Source: Prevotella melaninogenica
GTDB taxonomy: Bacteria > Bacteroidota > Bacteroidia > Bacteroidales > Bacteroidaceae
NCBI RefSeq assembly: GCF_013267595.1
Contig: NZ_CP054011.1
Coordinates: 1,006,147-1,070,146 of the forward strand
Reading direction: 5' to 3'
DNA: 64,000 nt
Shown: piece by piece, positions 26,319 to 35,659 of the stretch
Numbering within the stretch: position 1 is the first letter of the stretch
Layout: each line of letters begins with the position of its first letter
Notes under the pieces: model-generated
The model's input: only the letters and a program-made list of their open reading frames with translations
Database searches by the model: none
What the model was told of the DNA's origin: nothing
Made by a program: the position numbers and the translations under genes

Positions 26319-26648
26319 TTACTTACTCTGACCCTGCTGAGAAGCCTGTACGTTTGCGAATACGTAGTTCTTATCAACAGTGATAACAACACCACGTGCA
26401 ATCTCAACTTCAACCTTATTGGTTGTCATATCAATATGCTTTACTGTGCCATAGATTCCACCACCAGTCACAACAGAATCACCTGCTGAGAGAGCATTCT
26501 GGAAAGCACGAATCTCCTTCTGCTTCTTCTGCTGTGGACGAATCATGAAAAACCACATGATGGCGAAGATAGCTACCATCATGATAATCATAGGCATTGG
26601 GCTGCCTTGACCTGCAGCCTGTGCTGCGAGGATTAATGTTGTATTCAT
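26319..26648 (-). CDS. yajC: Preprotein translocase subunit YajC
   Basis: 109 residues. One membrane helix (MPMIIMMVAIFAIMWFFMI) followed by RPQQKKQKE, the hallmark of YajC, and a small domain with GDSVVTGGGIYGTVKHID. It associates with SecDF at the inner membrane. Located between nusB and ybbR, with 150 bases to the nusB stop and 29 to the ybbR start. Confidence 0.93.
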   Translation of the reverse strand: MNTTLILAAQAAGQGSPMPMIIMMVAIFAIMWFFMIRPQQKKQKEIRAFQNALSAGDSVVTGGGIYGTVKHIDMTTNKVEVEIARGVVITVDKNYVFANVQASQQGQSK

Positions 26649-26798
26649 TATTTATCAGTTATTATGTTCTTAATTTATGAGCGTGAAAAGGAGGCTATAG
26701 ACAAGCATAACGTCTGAGAGACTTTTATAAACACTCATCATTATAATGCTGAACAAGCCTTTTTCATTACGGCTCTTAATAGCTTCCCGCCTATGTCT

Positions 26799-27875
26799 TT
26801 ATTCCTTATTCTCCGCCTGATCAGTTGCTTGCTGCTGACGATAAGCCACACGCTGAGCAGAAGTTTGCGCAATCGTTGGGCGACGTCCCTCACGACGTGG
26901 TACTCTTTCCTCTTGGCAATCATTGCGAGGACGATGTTGACGAGGCTCAGGCATTGTCTTCATCATCTTACCAGTCTGTATGAGATGACGTGCAATTGTA
27001 TCAAGCATACCATTGATATATCCACCACTTCTCGGTGTACTATACAATTTAGCCAAGTCAACATACTCGTTGATGGTCACCGTTACTGGGATATTAGGGA
27101 ATGTAAGCATCTCTGCAATAGCTATCTGCATGATGACAACATCCATATAAGCCAAACGAGAGAAATCCCAGTTACGACTTGACTCACTCATATAACGCTG
27201 ATAATCGTCTGCATTAAGGATAGTTGAACGGAAGAGTTTAAGTGCAAAGTCACGGTCCTCTTCGTCACGATATTCTGGCAGAAGTTCTTGATCAGCACCG
27301 TTAGCAGGGTCGAATCGTTTGATAGTCTTGATAACGAAGGTATCAACAACTTCCTTATCATCATTCCAATAAAGACTCTTCTCTTCCAACACAGCGTCCA
27401 AATCAGGATTCTCCTGTATGAGAGTACGATATATCTTACGCCACACCTCACGGTCTGCCTCGTACGAATCATCATCACTTGCCATGTACTCTTGGTAGAT
27501 AGTGCTCTGTTCAATCTGATCACAGAGTTTACGCACAGCCTCCATATCATCTTCCCAACGACGTTTTTGTGATTCCATGAAAAGGTTAAGCTGCTTATTC
27601 TCTTCCAACTGCACAGCGAACTTATTGGTTGCAAAACGACTTGAGGGAGCCTCTGTCCCCTCACGGTTAGCACGAGTAGCAGCAATCTCCACGCGATGGC
27701 GCTCCTCTTGCGTGACTGATACGATTAAGGCCAAGAGGTAATTGTAGAGGTCATACGCTTTCGCCAAGCTGAAAAGAAGTTCCTTCTCAGCATTGTCCAT
27801 ATTCCTGTTACCGTTCTGATAGTATGCATAGGTTAACTGGACAATCTTAATTCTTATTAATTCCCTATTGATCAT
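26799..27875 (-). CDS. nusB: Transcription antitermination factor NusB, long form
   Basis: 358 residues from the Met at 27875 (MINRELIRIKIVQLTYAYYQ); the frame is open further upstream to 27947 but the additional 24 residues do not look conserved. The RNA-binding NusB fold occupies the C-terminal part, with DYQRYMSESSRNWDFSRLAY, then PNIPVTVTINEYVDLAKLYS. The long N-terminal region is usual in Bacteroidota. The last 50 residues are arginine- and glutamine-rich (PRREGRRPTIAQTSAQ) and probably disordered. It heads the operon that continues to DUF5606. Confidence 0.9.
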   Translation of the reverse strand: MINRELIRIKIVQLTYAYYQNGNRNMDNAEKELLFSLAKAYDLYNYLLALIVSVTQEERHRVEIAATRANREGTEAPSSRFATNKFAVQLEENKQLNLFMESQKRRWEDDMEAVRKLCDQIEQSTIYQEYMASDDDSYEADREVWRKIYRTLIQENPDLDAVLEEKSLYWNDDKEVVDTFVIKTIKRFDPANGADQELLPEYRDEEDRDFALKLFRSTILNADDYQRYMSESSRNWDFSRLAYMDVVIMQIAIAEMLTFPNIPVTVTINEYVDLAKLYSTPRSGGYINGMLDTIARHLIQTGKMMKTMPEPRQHRPRNDCQEERVPRREGRRPTIAQTSAQRVAYRQQQATDQAENKE

Positions 27876-27988
27876 TGTCTTTTCTAAAAGATTGTGTTTC
27901 GTATTGAATACTTTATTTTGCAAATGTAGGAAATTTCCTTCGTACATGCAAGCATTAGTATCTTTTTCTATGTTTTTTTAGAGAATAC

Positions 27989-28019
27989 TTGCTCAATCCA
28001 TTGAAAAGAAGTAACTTTG
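27989..28019 (+). promoter_or_regulatory. Promoter of the rplY operon
   Basis: TTG (27989-27991) and TAACTTTG (28012-28019) are 20 bases apart. The leader before rplY is about 115 bases, long enough for a regulatory structure that I did not resolve. Confidence 0.6.
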
Positions 28020-28138
28020 CAACGCTTTTTGCAAATTGAGGATTGAAAGTTGTGATATTCATTAGATTTCCAATTCCTTAGTCTCTCAGTGTGTGATGGC
28101 GAATTAAAGTTCGTATTAATTTAGAGTAACACAGAATT

Positions 28139-28744
28139 ATGAAAGAAATTAAAGTAACAGGTCAGAAGCGTACAGACCTTGGAAAGAAAGCTTCTAAGCA
28201 GCTCCGTAAGGAGGGTTTGATTCCATGTAACCTCTATGGTGAGGCACAGCAGGATGGCAAGCCAGTAGCATTCTCATTCACAGCTCCTATGTCAGAGTTG
28301 CGTAAGTTGGTTTACACACCACACATCTACGTTGTAGAGTTGATTATTGATGGTGAGAGACGTACTGCAGTTCTTAAGGAGCTCCAGTTCCACCCAGTAA
28401 CAGACGCTCTGCTTCACGTAGACTTCTATGAGGTGAACGACCAGAAGCCAATCGTTATGGGTGTACCAGTTAAGCTCGTAGGTTTGGCACAGGGTGTTCG
28501 CGATGGTGGTCGTATGAACATGTCTATCCGTAAGATTAATGTTAAGGCTCCTTATCAGCAGATTCCAGAGCACCTCGATATCAACGTTACTGAGCTTCGT
28601 CTTGGTAAGAGTATCAAGGTTGGCGAGTTGAGCTTCGAGGGTCTTGAGTTGGTAACTCCAAAGGAGGTTGTAGTTTGCTCTATCAAGGCTACACGTAACT
28701 CTATCCAAGCTGCGCAGGCTGCAGCAGCTGCTGGGGCAGAGTAA
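28139..28744 (+). CDS. rplY: 50S ribosomal protein L25/Ctc
   Basis: 201 residues. The N-terminal L25 domain (KKASKQLRKEGLIPCNLYGE) binds 5S rRNA; the C-terminal TL5 domain contains LLHVDFYEVNDQKPIVMGVP and VRDGGRMNMSIRKINVKAP. It is the long Ctc form, with a short alanine-rich tail. First gene of the rplY-pth-hslR operon. Confidence 0.95.
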   Translation: MKEIKVTGQKRTDLGKKASKQLRKEGLIPCNLYGEAQQDGKPVAFSFTAPMSELRKLVYTPHIYVVELIIDGERRTAVLKELQFHPVTDALLHVDFYEVNDQKPIVMGVPVKLVGLAQGVRDGGRMNMSIRKINVKAPYQQIPEHLDINVTELRLGKSIKVGELSFEGLELVTPKEVVVCSIKATRNSIQAAQAAAAAGAE

Positions 28745-28776
28745 TCTCTACGACAATAATTAATTCAATATAAGAA

Positions 28777-29349
28777 TTGGACAAGTATTTGATTTGTGGA
28801 TTGGGTAACCCTGGTTATGAATACGAGGGAACCAGACACAATACAGGATTTATGGTATTGGACGCTTTCGCTAAAGCGTCCAATATTGTTTTTGAGGATA
28901 AGCGTTATGGTTTCGTTGCTGAGACAACGGTCAAGGGGCGAAAGATTATTCTTTTGAAGCCTACGACATTCATGAATCTCTCTGGAAATGCCGTGCGCTA
29001 CTGGCTCAACAAGGAGAATATCGACCAGAGTAGACTCTTGGTTGTCTCTGACGATGTTGCCCTTCCATTAGGTGCTTTCCGCTTGAAAGGAAACGGATCT
29101 AATGGTGGTCACAATGGCTTAGGACATATCCAGCAACTCATCGGACAGAACTATGCTCGTCTACGTATGGGTGTTGGTAACGACTATCCACGTGGTGGAC
29201 AGGTAGACTGGGTATTGGGTCGCTACTCTGACGAGGAGATGAAAGAACTTCAGCCAGCTATCGACTTGGGCGTAGACATTATCAAGAGTTTTGCCCTTGC
29301 TGGTATCGACATCACAATGAACCAGTTTAATAAACTCGGAAAGAAGTAA
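28777..29349 (+). CDS. pth: Peptidyl-tRNA hydrolase, TTG start
   Basis: 190 residues. It releases peptides from stalled peptidyl-tRNA. The catalytic His is in [13 protein letters not shown], and the conserved Asn and Asp are in [12 protein letters not shown] and [24 protein letters not shown] is also intact. The start must be TTG at 28777 ([13 protein letters not shown]): an in-frame TAA lies at 28771-28773, and the next ATG would remove the N-terminal strand. It begins 32 bases after rplY and 31 bases before hslR. Confidence 0.93.
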   Translation: MDKYLICGLGNPGYEYEGTRHNTGFMVLDAFAKASNIVFEDKRYGFVAETTVKGRKIILLKPTTFMNLSGNAVRYWLNKENIDQSRLLVVSDDVALPLGAFRLKGNGSNGGHNGLGHIQQLIGQNYARLRMGVGNDYPRGGQVDWVLGRYSDEEMKELQPAIDLGVDIIKSFALAGIDITMNQFNKLGKK

Positions 29350-29380
29350 TCGAGCATCCTCTTTAACACATTATGAGACT

Positions 29381-29803
29381 ATGAACGATATTGCAAGAAT
29401 TGACAAATGGCTATGGGCTGCCCGCATCTATAAGACCCGCTCCATTGCTGCAGACGCCTGCAAGAATGGTCGTGTCACAATAAAAGGTATCAACGTAAAA
29501 CCTTCCCACACAATCAAGGCGGGTGAAGTGGTGAGTGTTAAGAAGTCGCCTATCACCTATTCGTTCAAGGTTCTCAAACCAATTGAACAACGTGTTGGTG
29601 CAAAACTCATCCCTGAAGTCTACGAGAATGTGACAGATGCTAAGCAGTACGAACTCTTAGAGATGAGCCGGATCAGTGGGTTCGTTGACAGAGCACGTGG
29701 TACAGGACGCCCAACAAAGAAGGACCGCCGTCAGATGGATGCTTTCGTCGACCCTGCCCTATTTGGTTTTGATGAGGACGATGATGAGGATGAAACATTC
29801 TAA
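29381..29803 (+). CDS. hslR: S4-domain RNA-binding protein, Hsp15-like
   Basis: 140 residues. The S4 domain starts at residue 4 (ARIDKWLWAARIYKTRSIAA) and is followed by an Hsp15-like region and an acidic tail (FGFDEDDDEDETF). Hsp15 rescues free 50S subunits that carry nascent chains; the placement beside rplY and pth fits a ribosome-maintenance role. The tail is followed by a large hairpin. Confidence 0.88.
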   Translation: MNDIARIDKWLWAARIYKTRSIAADACKNGRVTIKGINVKPSHTIKAGEVVSVKKSPITYSFKVLKPIEQRVGAKLIPEVYENVTDAKQYELLEMSRISGFVDRARGTGRPTKKDRRQMDAFVDPALFGFDEDDDEDETF

Positions 29804-29897
29804 AATCGTTGTCTGATAGGTTAAAACAAACTGATAGACAGCATGACAAAGACTATATCCCGCTGACATTGCAACAAAGGCTATTGTAAAAATATAG

Positions 29898-29957
29898 GAA
29901 TGCACGACTCATACTCCGCTAATAATAATTATAAACGGATGTAAGAGCCGTGCATTC
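29898..29957. terminator. Large imperfect hairpin after hslR
   Basis: GAATGCACG-ACTC (29898-29910) pairs with GAGC-CGTGCATTC (29945-29957), and an inner stem ACTCCG with CGGATGT extends it. It probably ends the rplY operon. Confidence 0.6.
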
Positions 29958-30070
29958 TTATATAAAAACAGCTCATTATCTTAACTTAAAAACATATTCT
30001 ACCTACAACGTAAAGCCTGCGAAATATTATTACAAAAGCTTCACGTTATATTGTCTAAAAAGGATTGAAA

Positions 30071-30235
30071 AGCCCCTTTTCACACACATCTATAACTTTC
30101 AATAAATCAACCGATTACAAAACAACATTTTAAAAGATGCCTAATTGGACTTCAAAAGGGCGTTAGTAAGACTTCAAAAGGGCACCTTCTGCAAGCTAAA
30201 AGAGCGTCTTTTAGAAGCCAATTAAGCATCAATAA
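30071..30235 (-). repeat. Dispersed intergenic repeat, copy D
   Basis: Inverted relative to copies A-C. The core (30130-30212) reads TAAAAGATGCCTAATTGG, AAAAGGGCGTTAGTAAG and AAGGGCACC; the flank retains ttttgtaat and ttgattt. It lies in the 620-bp gap between hslR and the beta-barrel protein, whose other contents are the hairpin above and a promoter. Confidence 0.7.
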
Positions 30236-30365
30236 AAATAGAGGGCGTGAAATTTTATTACAAAACATACGAATATAAACATCCTTATCCGACTCCCTTT
30301 ACATCTATAAAAACTCACACAACGACTACATACTTATCCCAATTCTATAAAACCTCAGCATACTG

Positions 30366-30396
30366 TTTGTTTTTGTTAGTTTTTTTTATACCTTTG
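30366..30396 (+). promoter_or_regulatory. Promoter with ideal spacing
   Basis: TTTG (30366-30369), 19 bases, TACCTTTG (30389-30396): a textbook Bacteroidota promoter 28 bases before the next ATG. Confidence 0.75.
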
Positions 30397-30424
30397 CAAC
30401 AAAGAATCATATATAGCTAAAAGA

Positions 30425-31054
30425 ATGAAGAAATTACTAATTTTCGCACTGTTTCTTGGCTTGCACACAGCAGTTATGGCACAGGAATCTAATGGATTGG
30501 AAAAGAACAAGTCCGTTTACTTGGAAGTGTTGGGTCCGTCAAATCTTGCAGGTATCAACTATGATGCACGTTTCAACGACCACACACGCTTTGGTTGGAG
30601 AGCCGGATTGAGCTTCGGTTATGGTCATAATTCCAGCATTTTCTGGGAAGGTTCAGACGTACGTGGCTATGCTGTACCATTGGAAGTTAACTATCTCTTG
30701 GGTAGCCAAAAGAACAACCTTGAGGTTGGTGTGGGTGCCAGTGTGGGTATATACAATATACACGGCATCTTTGTGGAGTCTGTAGATGGTCCTAAGTCTT
30801 CGTTGTCAGCTGACCAGCAGAAGCATGCTATAGGAGAATATAACACTCCAGAAGGAACAAAGACCTGGCTGGCTTACAATGAGAGTCGTAACAAATTCGG
30901 CTACTATTTCTTTGGAAACATCGGCTATCGTCACGTATCAAACAAGGGTTTCCTGTTCCGTGCAGGTTTCAGTCCTTCTTTTACTATTGGGGAGAAGAAT
31001 GCAGTTAAGAAAGCGTTCTTCTATCCATACCTCGGCTTCGGTTGGGCATTTTAA
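30425..31054 (+). CDS. Predicted outer-membrane beta-barrel protein
   Basis: 209 residues with a signal peptide (MKKLLIFALFLGLHTAVMAQ). The rest alternates amphipathic strands rich in aromatic residues and Gly (TRFGWRAGLSFGYGHN; NLEVGVGASVGIYNIHG; PSFTIGEKNAV) and ends with the strand FYPYLGFGWAF, whose terminal Phe matches the OMP signature. This suggests an eight-stranded barrel of the OmpA-like or OmpW-like size. Function unknown. Confidence 0.7.
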   Translation: MKKLLIFALFLGLHTAVMAQESNGLEKNKSVYLEVLGPSNLAGINYDARFNDHTRFGWRAGLSFGYGHNSSIFWEGSDVRGYAVPLEVNYLLGSQKNNLEVGVGASVGIYNIHGIFVESVDGPKSSLSADQQKHAIGEYNTPEGTKTWLAYNESRNKFGYYFFGNIGYRHVSNKGFLFRAGFSPSFTIGEKNAVKKAFFYPYLGFGWAF

Positions 31055-31073
31055 TTAAGAAACAGATAATAAC

Positions 31074-31112
31074 AAAAGCAGGGACGTACGTAGCGTGCGC
31101 CCCTGCTTTGTG
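31074..31112. terminator. Terminator between convergent genes
   Basis: AAAGCAGGG and CCCTGCTTT enclose an inner ACG-rich stem; U runs occur on the flanks. Confidence 0.75.
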
Positions 31113-31130
31113 TTTACAAACACTGAGAAA

Positions 31131-31997
31131 TTAGTGAATCACCTTATCAATCATATAGTCACATATCTTGACCTGACGCTCCTTCAACACAACACGTATT
31201 GAATCAAAAGGCTGGGTATTATCGTATGAAGTAGAGAATCTTACCAGACAACCACCCTTCACAAGTTCAACTTCTGGAACTACTTTCATATCCTTTCGAG
31301 CAAGCACCTTTGCGGGTAAGACAACATCCACCCCTTCCTTTGTCAGCTGTTCCACAAACTTAGGAGAGCCATAATCACGGGCAAGTTTCAATAGTGAAGC
31401 CTTATCCACTGGCTTCTGCTGCAACTCATGAATGTACTTTACATAAAAAGATGTTACCATGTCTGACTCGTCCAATGCCAGAGGAACAGGATAAACCTTA
31501 CTACTTCCATCTTTAGACAACGCCAACCAGACGGTAAAACCATCATCCGTTTCTGGATAACAGATAGAAACTGGCAAATAAACAGAAGTGTTAGTTATGT
31601 CGGGAACAAAAACAGCATAAACCTGAAACTCCTCGTTCGCACCTTTACAAAAGTCTTCTCGTGTAAAGACTTTCTTATCAAACAAGACTTTACCACCCTT
31701 TGAAATCGTCACGACCACCTTCTTTACAAACTCATCAGAATTCTTCACCTTAGTCTTACTATCAACAGTGTCAACCCGAACATGCCAGTCTCCATAGACT
31801 GTATCTATCATCACATTCTCGTTAGAGATATCTTCCTTCTTCAAGGTTTTATCCTCTTGAACAGCAGATGTATCCTCAACAGGAGCTACTGCAGGGGCTT
31901 TCCGAACTCCCGGTGCACAACAAGCAGACAGAAGACTCATACCCAAAGCGATAAGTAACAAAGCTTTAAAAGACTTTTTATTTCTATTCTTTCTCAT
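31131..31997 (-). CDS. Hypothetical lipoprotein
   Basis: 288 residues, not recognised. N-terminal lipoprotein signal (KALLLIALGMSLLSACCAPG, lipobox LSAC). The body contains DTVYGDWHVRVDTVDSKT and other beta-strand-like segments; DUF4738-like small lipoproteins of Bacteroidota look alike, but the match is uncertain. Single gene. Confidence 0.65.
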   Translation of the reverse strand: MRKNRNKKSFKALLLIALGMSLLSACCAPGVRKAPAVAPVEDTSAVQEDKTLKKEDISNENVMIDTVYGDWHVRVDTVDSKTKVKNSDEFVKKVVVTISKGGKVLFDKKVFTREDFCKGANEEFQVYAVFVPDITNTSVYLPVSICYPETDDGFTVWLALSKDGSSKVYPVPLALDESDMVTSFYVKYIHELQQKPVDKASLLKLARDYGSPKFVEQLTKEGVDVVLPAKVLARKDMKVVPEVELVKGGCLVRFSTSYDNTQPFDSIRVVLKERQVKICDYMIDKVIH

Positions 31998-32109
31998 CGT
32001 ATTTCTTGTTTATAATTAGCAACAAATCTGTTTTTTTGATTTACCCACAAAAGTAAACAAAAAGTTTAAATTTGCAAGTTTATACCTTAAATAATATAGA
32101 TAAAAAAAA

Positions 32110-32147
32110 ACTGCTTCCCATCTTCATATAAAAAGACGGAAAGCAGT
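32110..32147 (-). terminator. Terminator of pepD
   Basis: On the minus strand ACTGCTTTCCGTCTTTT pairs with GAAGATGGGAAGCAGT, followed by nine T. Confidence 0.85.
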
Positions 32148-32206
32148 TCTATTATCTATCCTTTTATTTATCCTCTATTCAGCTGTTTGTCACAGCCTCG
32201 TTGGCT

Positions 32207-33661
32207 CTACTTGACAGGAATCTCCTCTAAAGTCTGAACGAGAAGTTTCCAGAAAGGCTCAACAGTTGCTATCTCAAGACGCTCCTTCGCTGTATGTGGA
32301 CTGCGGAGAGTTGGGCCAAGACTTACAACATCCATACCTGGATACTTACCGAGGATAACTGAACATTCAAGACCAGCGTGGTCTACCTGTACAATACCCT
32401 CTACACCGTTCTGCTCCTTATAAACCTTCTTCAAGAGGTTAAGGATTTCACTGTCTGGGTTTGGATCCCAACCACCATATTGACCACTGAAGACTGTCTT
32501 CATGCCAGCCATGTTAAAGCAGCTTTCCAACTGAGTAGAGATGTAATCTCTCATGTCCTCACGGCTTGAACGAGCAAGAATCATAATCGTTGCCTTAGTT
32601 GGCTCAATATGTATAATTGCAAGGTTTGACGAAGTCTCAACAACATCAGGATAAGAAGGAATCATACGCAAAACGCCATTATGACAGGCATAGATAGCAT
32701 TGATTAACTTCTCCTGAACATCTGCAGGAACAAGGTTTGCTGGCTTCTCTACATCCTCTACAAAGAACTCTACATTTGGCTCAATACCCTTGAATTCGTC
32801 TTCGAGGAGTGCCTTCTGACGAGCAACCATATCCTTTAAAGCTGGAACTTTGCTCTGTGGCAATGCCAAAACAACTTCAGCCTTGAATGGAATAGCATTG
32901 CGCATATTACCACCTTCCCAAGAAGCCAAGCGTGCACCGAGTTCGGTAACGGCATTGCGTACAAAGCGGACCATCTCCTTATTAGCATTGGCACGCCCCT
33001 CATTGATTTCCAGACCAGAGTGACCACCACGTAAGCCCTTCAAAGTTACCTTAACAGCAGCTTCTTGATTATTTGCAACTTCCTTATACGCTATGGTTGA
33101 AGTAATGTCAACACCACCTGCAGAACCAATAACAAACTTACCCCATGTCTCAGAGTCAAGGTTCATAAGGATATCACTGTGCAACTCACCACTTGGCATC
33201 TCATTAACACCATACATACCCGTTTCCTCATCACGAGTAATCAATGCCTCTACAACACCGTGCTTCAAAGTTTTATCTTCCATGACAGCCATGATAGCAG
33301 CAACACCGATACCATCGTCAGCACCAAGTGTAGTGTTGTTTGCATATACCCATCCATCCACGATATGTGTCACGATAGGGTCTGTTTCAAAGTTATGATT
33401 ACTATCTGGAGCCTTCTGTGGAACCATGTCCATGTGCGCCTGCAACAGAACTGTCTTACGGTTTTCATATCCCGGTGTGGCAGGCTTGCGCATTACAACA
33501 TTGCCACCAGCATCTACGTATGATTCAACACCTACCCTTGCAGCAAAGTCTAACAAGAACTTCTGTACTTTCTCTGGTAATCCCGAAGGACGTGGGACCT
33601 GTGTCAGATCATCAAAGTTTCTCCAAAGGCCTTCTGGCTTAAGATTTCTGATTTCACTCAT
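32207..33661 (-). CDS. pepD: Aminoacyl-histidine dipeptidase (M20 family)
   Basis: 484 residues. A cytosolic metallopeptidase that splits dipeptides such as Xaa-His. The zinc ligands sit in VLLQAHMDMVPQK (near residue 80), TLGADDGIGVAAIMAVMED (near 115-130), ITRDEETGMYGVNEM (about 145) and further His near the end (PHTAKERLEIATVEPFWKLL). The dimerisation domain (KGLRGGHSGLEINEGRAN) is intact. Length is normal. Monocistronic, with its own terminator. Confidence 0.93.
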   Translation of the reverse strand: MSEIRNLKPEGLWRNFDDLTQVPRPSGLPEKVQKFLLDFAARVGVESYVDAGGNVVMRKPATPGYENRKTVLLQAHMDMVPQKAPDSNHNFETDPIVTHIVDGWVYANNTTLGADDGIGVAAIMAVMEDKTLKHGVVEALITRDEETGMYGVNEMPSGELHSDILMNLDSETWGKFVIGSAGGVDITSTIAYKEVANNQEAAVKVTLKGLRGGHSGLEINEGRANANKEMVRFVRNAVTELGARLASWEGGNMRNAIPFKAEVVLALPQSKVPALKDMVARQKALLEDEFKGIEPNVEFFVEDVEKPANLVPADVQEKLINAIYACHNGVLRMIPSYPDVVETSSNLAIIHIEPTKATIMILARSSREDMRDYISTQLESCFNMAGMKTVFSGQYGGWDPNPDSEILNLLKKVYKEQNGVEGIVQVDHAGLECSVILGKYPGMDVVSLGPTLRSPHTAKERLEIATVEPFWKLLVQTLEEIPVK

Positions 33662-33726
33662 AATGTTGATTTTAAAAGGTTATTATCATTGTTTATTGAT
33701 TCGCTCAAAACTATCTTCTTCTACAA

Positions 33727-34755
33727 TTACTTTGCAGGGCGAGTAAGTTCTGCAGGACCACCCAACGCCACTGGTGTCTTCGTAAAACTTAGTGCTATCC
33801 ATGCGTAAACACCTAAAAGAATCACCAGCAAGGTTTGAATGGTATGCACAATCAGTACAAAATAAAGTGCCTGATTGTCTGCCACACCATAAAGTATTAA
33901 CATTGTCTTGACAGCAAAGTGCCATGGTCCTGCTCCGTTAGGCGTTGGCACAATAACAGCTACCGAGCCAACAACAAAGCTAACAAGCGCACAAGAAAGA
34001 CCGAGGTTTGCTGTTGCATCAAAGCAATAGAATGTCAAGTAATAATGAAGGAAGTAACTTCCCCATATCGCCAGACTGTAGAAGATAAACAAAGGAATAT
34101 TCTTTACTTTACGCAAAGAACTTATTCCCTGCCATATACCACCTAACATCTCCTTCACTTTCTTATAGAAAGATAGGTGACGTAGCACATAATAGAAGAG
34201 GATAATTGATGCAACACCACAGATAGCCGTTACCAGCCAGCCCGTTGGTGAGAACATACCGAAGACATCATCAATACGTGTACCTGTCCTTGAAAAGAAG
34301 TTCGTAAAAACTCTTATCTGCATCAAAAAGGCTGTGGCACTTATGAGTAATACAATAAGCGTATCTACTGCACGCTCAGTTACTACTGTACCAATAGCTT
34401 TGGGGAAGGCAATCTTATCATATCTATTCAACACTCCACAACGAGCAAACTCACCAATGCGGGGAATAAGCAGACTGACAGCGTAAGAAAGAAAGATAGA
34501 GTTAACACAGACCGATGCACGCGGATGCTCACCGATAGGCTCAAGACTCTGCTTCCATCTCCACCCACGAAAAGCCTGCGCCAGTATGCCGAAAGGGAGT
34601 GAGAGAATCATCCAGGTCCAGTTCATCTCATGTAGCAGTACATGTTTGATACTGGAGAAGTCGAATCCCCTATACATCCAATATAGGATTGCACTTCCAA
34701 GTAGTAACGGCAATGCAATCTTCACAGTATTGTTGAACAGTTTCTTCGTCCTCAT
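33727..34755 (-). CDS. Flippase-like/LPG synthase TM-region protein (UPF0104)
   Basis: 342 residues from the ATG at 34755 (MRTKKLFNN); the frame has a TTG at 34767 but the -7 box covers it. About eight membrane helices; the block AQAFRGWRWKQSLEP, then SLLIPRIGEFARCGVL and PTPNGAGPWHFAVKTML are typical of the lysylphosphatidylglycerol synthase TM region (UPF0104, YbhN). The cytosolic synthase domain is absent, so it is presumably a lipid flippase-like protein. Divergent from rsmA. Confidence 0.82.
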   Translation of the reverse strand: MRTKKLFNNTVKIALPLLLGSAILYWMYRGFDFSSIKHVLLHEMNWTWMILSLPFGILAQAFRGWRWKQSLEPIGEHPRASVCVNSIFLSYAVSLLIPRIGEFARCGVLNRYDKIAFPKAIGTVVTERAVDTLIVLLISATAFLMQIRVFTNFFSRTGTRIDDVFGMFSPTGWLVTAICGVASIILFYYVLRHLSFYKKVKEMLGGIWQGISSLRKVKNIPLFIFYSLAIWGSYFLHYYLTFYCFDATANLGLSCALVSFVVGSVAVIVPTPNGAGPWHFAVKTMLILYGVADNQALYFVLIVHTIQTLLVILLGVYAWIALSFTKTPVALGGPAELTRPAK

Positions 34756-34764
34756 ATAATGGAG

Positions 34765-34795
34765 CAAAGATAATTAAAATGTTTTTTAATGCAAA
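34765..34795 (-). promoter_or_regulatory. Promoter of the flippase-like gene
   Basis: TTTG (34792-34795), 19 bases, TATCTTTG (34765-34772). The box ends about 10 bases before the ATG, so the leader is only a few bases. Confidence 0.65.
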
Positions 34796-34805
34796 ATAAA
34801 ATGAG

Positions 34806-34813
34806 TATCTTTG
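34806..34813 (+). promoter_or_regulatory. -7 box of rsmA
   Basis: TATCTTTG, 20 bases before the ATG; the -33 region is only T-rich (gtttttt). Confidence 0.5.
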
Positions 34814-34833
34814 TAGGCAAATAAAGAAAAATT

Positions 34834-35637
34834 ATGAAATTAGTCAAGCCAAAGAAGAATTTGGGTCAGCACTTCCTCACTGACTTAAGCATAGCCCGTC
34901 AGATTGCTGACACCGTTGATGCCTGTCCTGATATCCCTGTATTAGAGATAGGACCGGGTATGGGTGTCCTTACTCAATATCTTGTTGAGAAGCCACGTGA
35001 AGTGAAAGCTGTAGAGATAGACTCGGAAAGTGTTGCCTTCCTCTACGAGAAATTCCCTAAGTTACGTGAGAATATTCTTGGACAAGACTTCCTCCGCATG
35101 GATTTAAATGAAGTCTTTGATGGTAGACAGTTTGTGTTGACAGGCAACTATCCTTACGACATCTCGTCTCAAATTTTCTTTAAGATGCTTGAGTATAAAG
35201 ACCTTATCCCTTGCTGTACGGGTATGATACAACGTGAGGTTGCACAGCGTATGGCTGCTGGACCTGGCTCAAAGACGTATGGTATCTTATCCGTCTTGAT
35301 GCAAGCGTGGTATAATGTAGAATATCTCTTTACCGTAGATGAGAATGTCTTCAACCCTCCTCCAAAGGTTAAGAGTGCCGTTATCCGTATGACACGCAAC
35401 GAAGTGACGGACATTGGCTGTGATCAGGTACTCTTTAAACGTGTGGTGAAGACTGTGTTCAACCAGCGTCGTAAGATGTTACGGGTGAGCTTACGACAGA
35501 TATTCAATGCGGTTAAACCTACTGATGGTTTCTATGAGCAAGACATTATGACCAAACGTCCAGAGCAACTATCTATCGCTCAGTTTGTTGAACTAACGAA
35601 CATGGTTGAGGAACAGTTGAAGATTATTGGACAATAA
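34834..35637 (+). CDS. rsmA: 16S rRNA A1518/A1519 dimethyltransferase
   Basis: 267 residues (KsgA). It dimethylates two adenines near the 3' end of 16S rRNA. The SAM-binding motif is VLEIGPGMGVLTQYL near residue 35, the acidic VKAVEIDSE near 65, and the catalytic NYPYD near residue 104. The C-terminal helical domain is complete. First of a row rsmA, fRMsr, frr, rsgA on the plus strand, with 22 bases to the next gene. Confidence 0.95.
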   Translation: MKLVKPKKNLGQHFLTDLSIARQIADTVDACPDIPVLEIGPGMGVLTQYLVEKPREVKAVEIDSESVAFLYEKFPKLRENILGQDFLRMDLNEVFDGRQFVLTGNYPYDISSQIFFKMLEYKDLIPCCTGMIQREVAQRMAAGPGSKTYGILSVLMQAWYNVEYLFTVDENVFNPPPKVKSAVIRMTRNEVTDIGCDQVLFKRVVKTVFNQRRKMLRVSLRQIFNAVKPTDGFYEQDIMTKRPEQLSIAQFVELTNMVEEQLKIIGQ

Positions 35638-35659
35638 ATAGGAAGAAATATAACTCTTA

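Noticed and set aside
24824..26331. Plus-strand frames opposite coaE and ybbR
   Set aside because: They are antisense to well-supported genes, lack family features and use codons unlike the neighbours.
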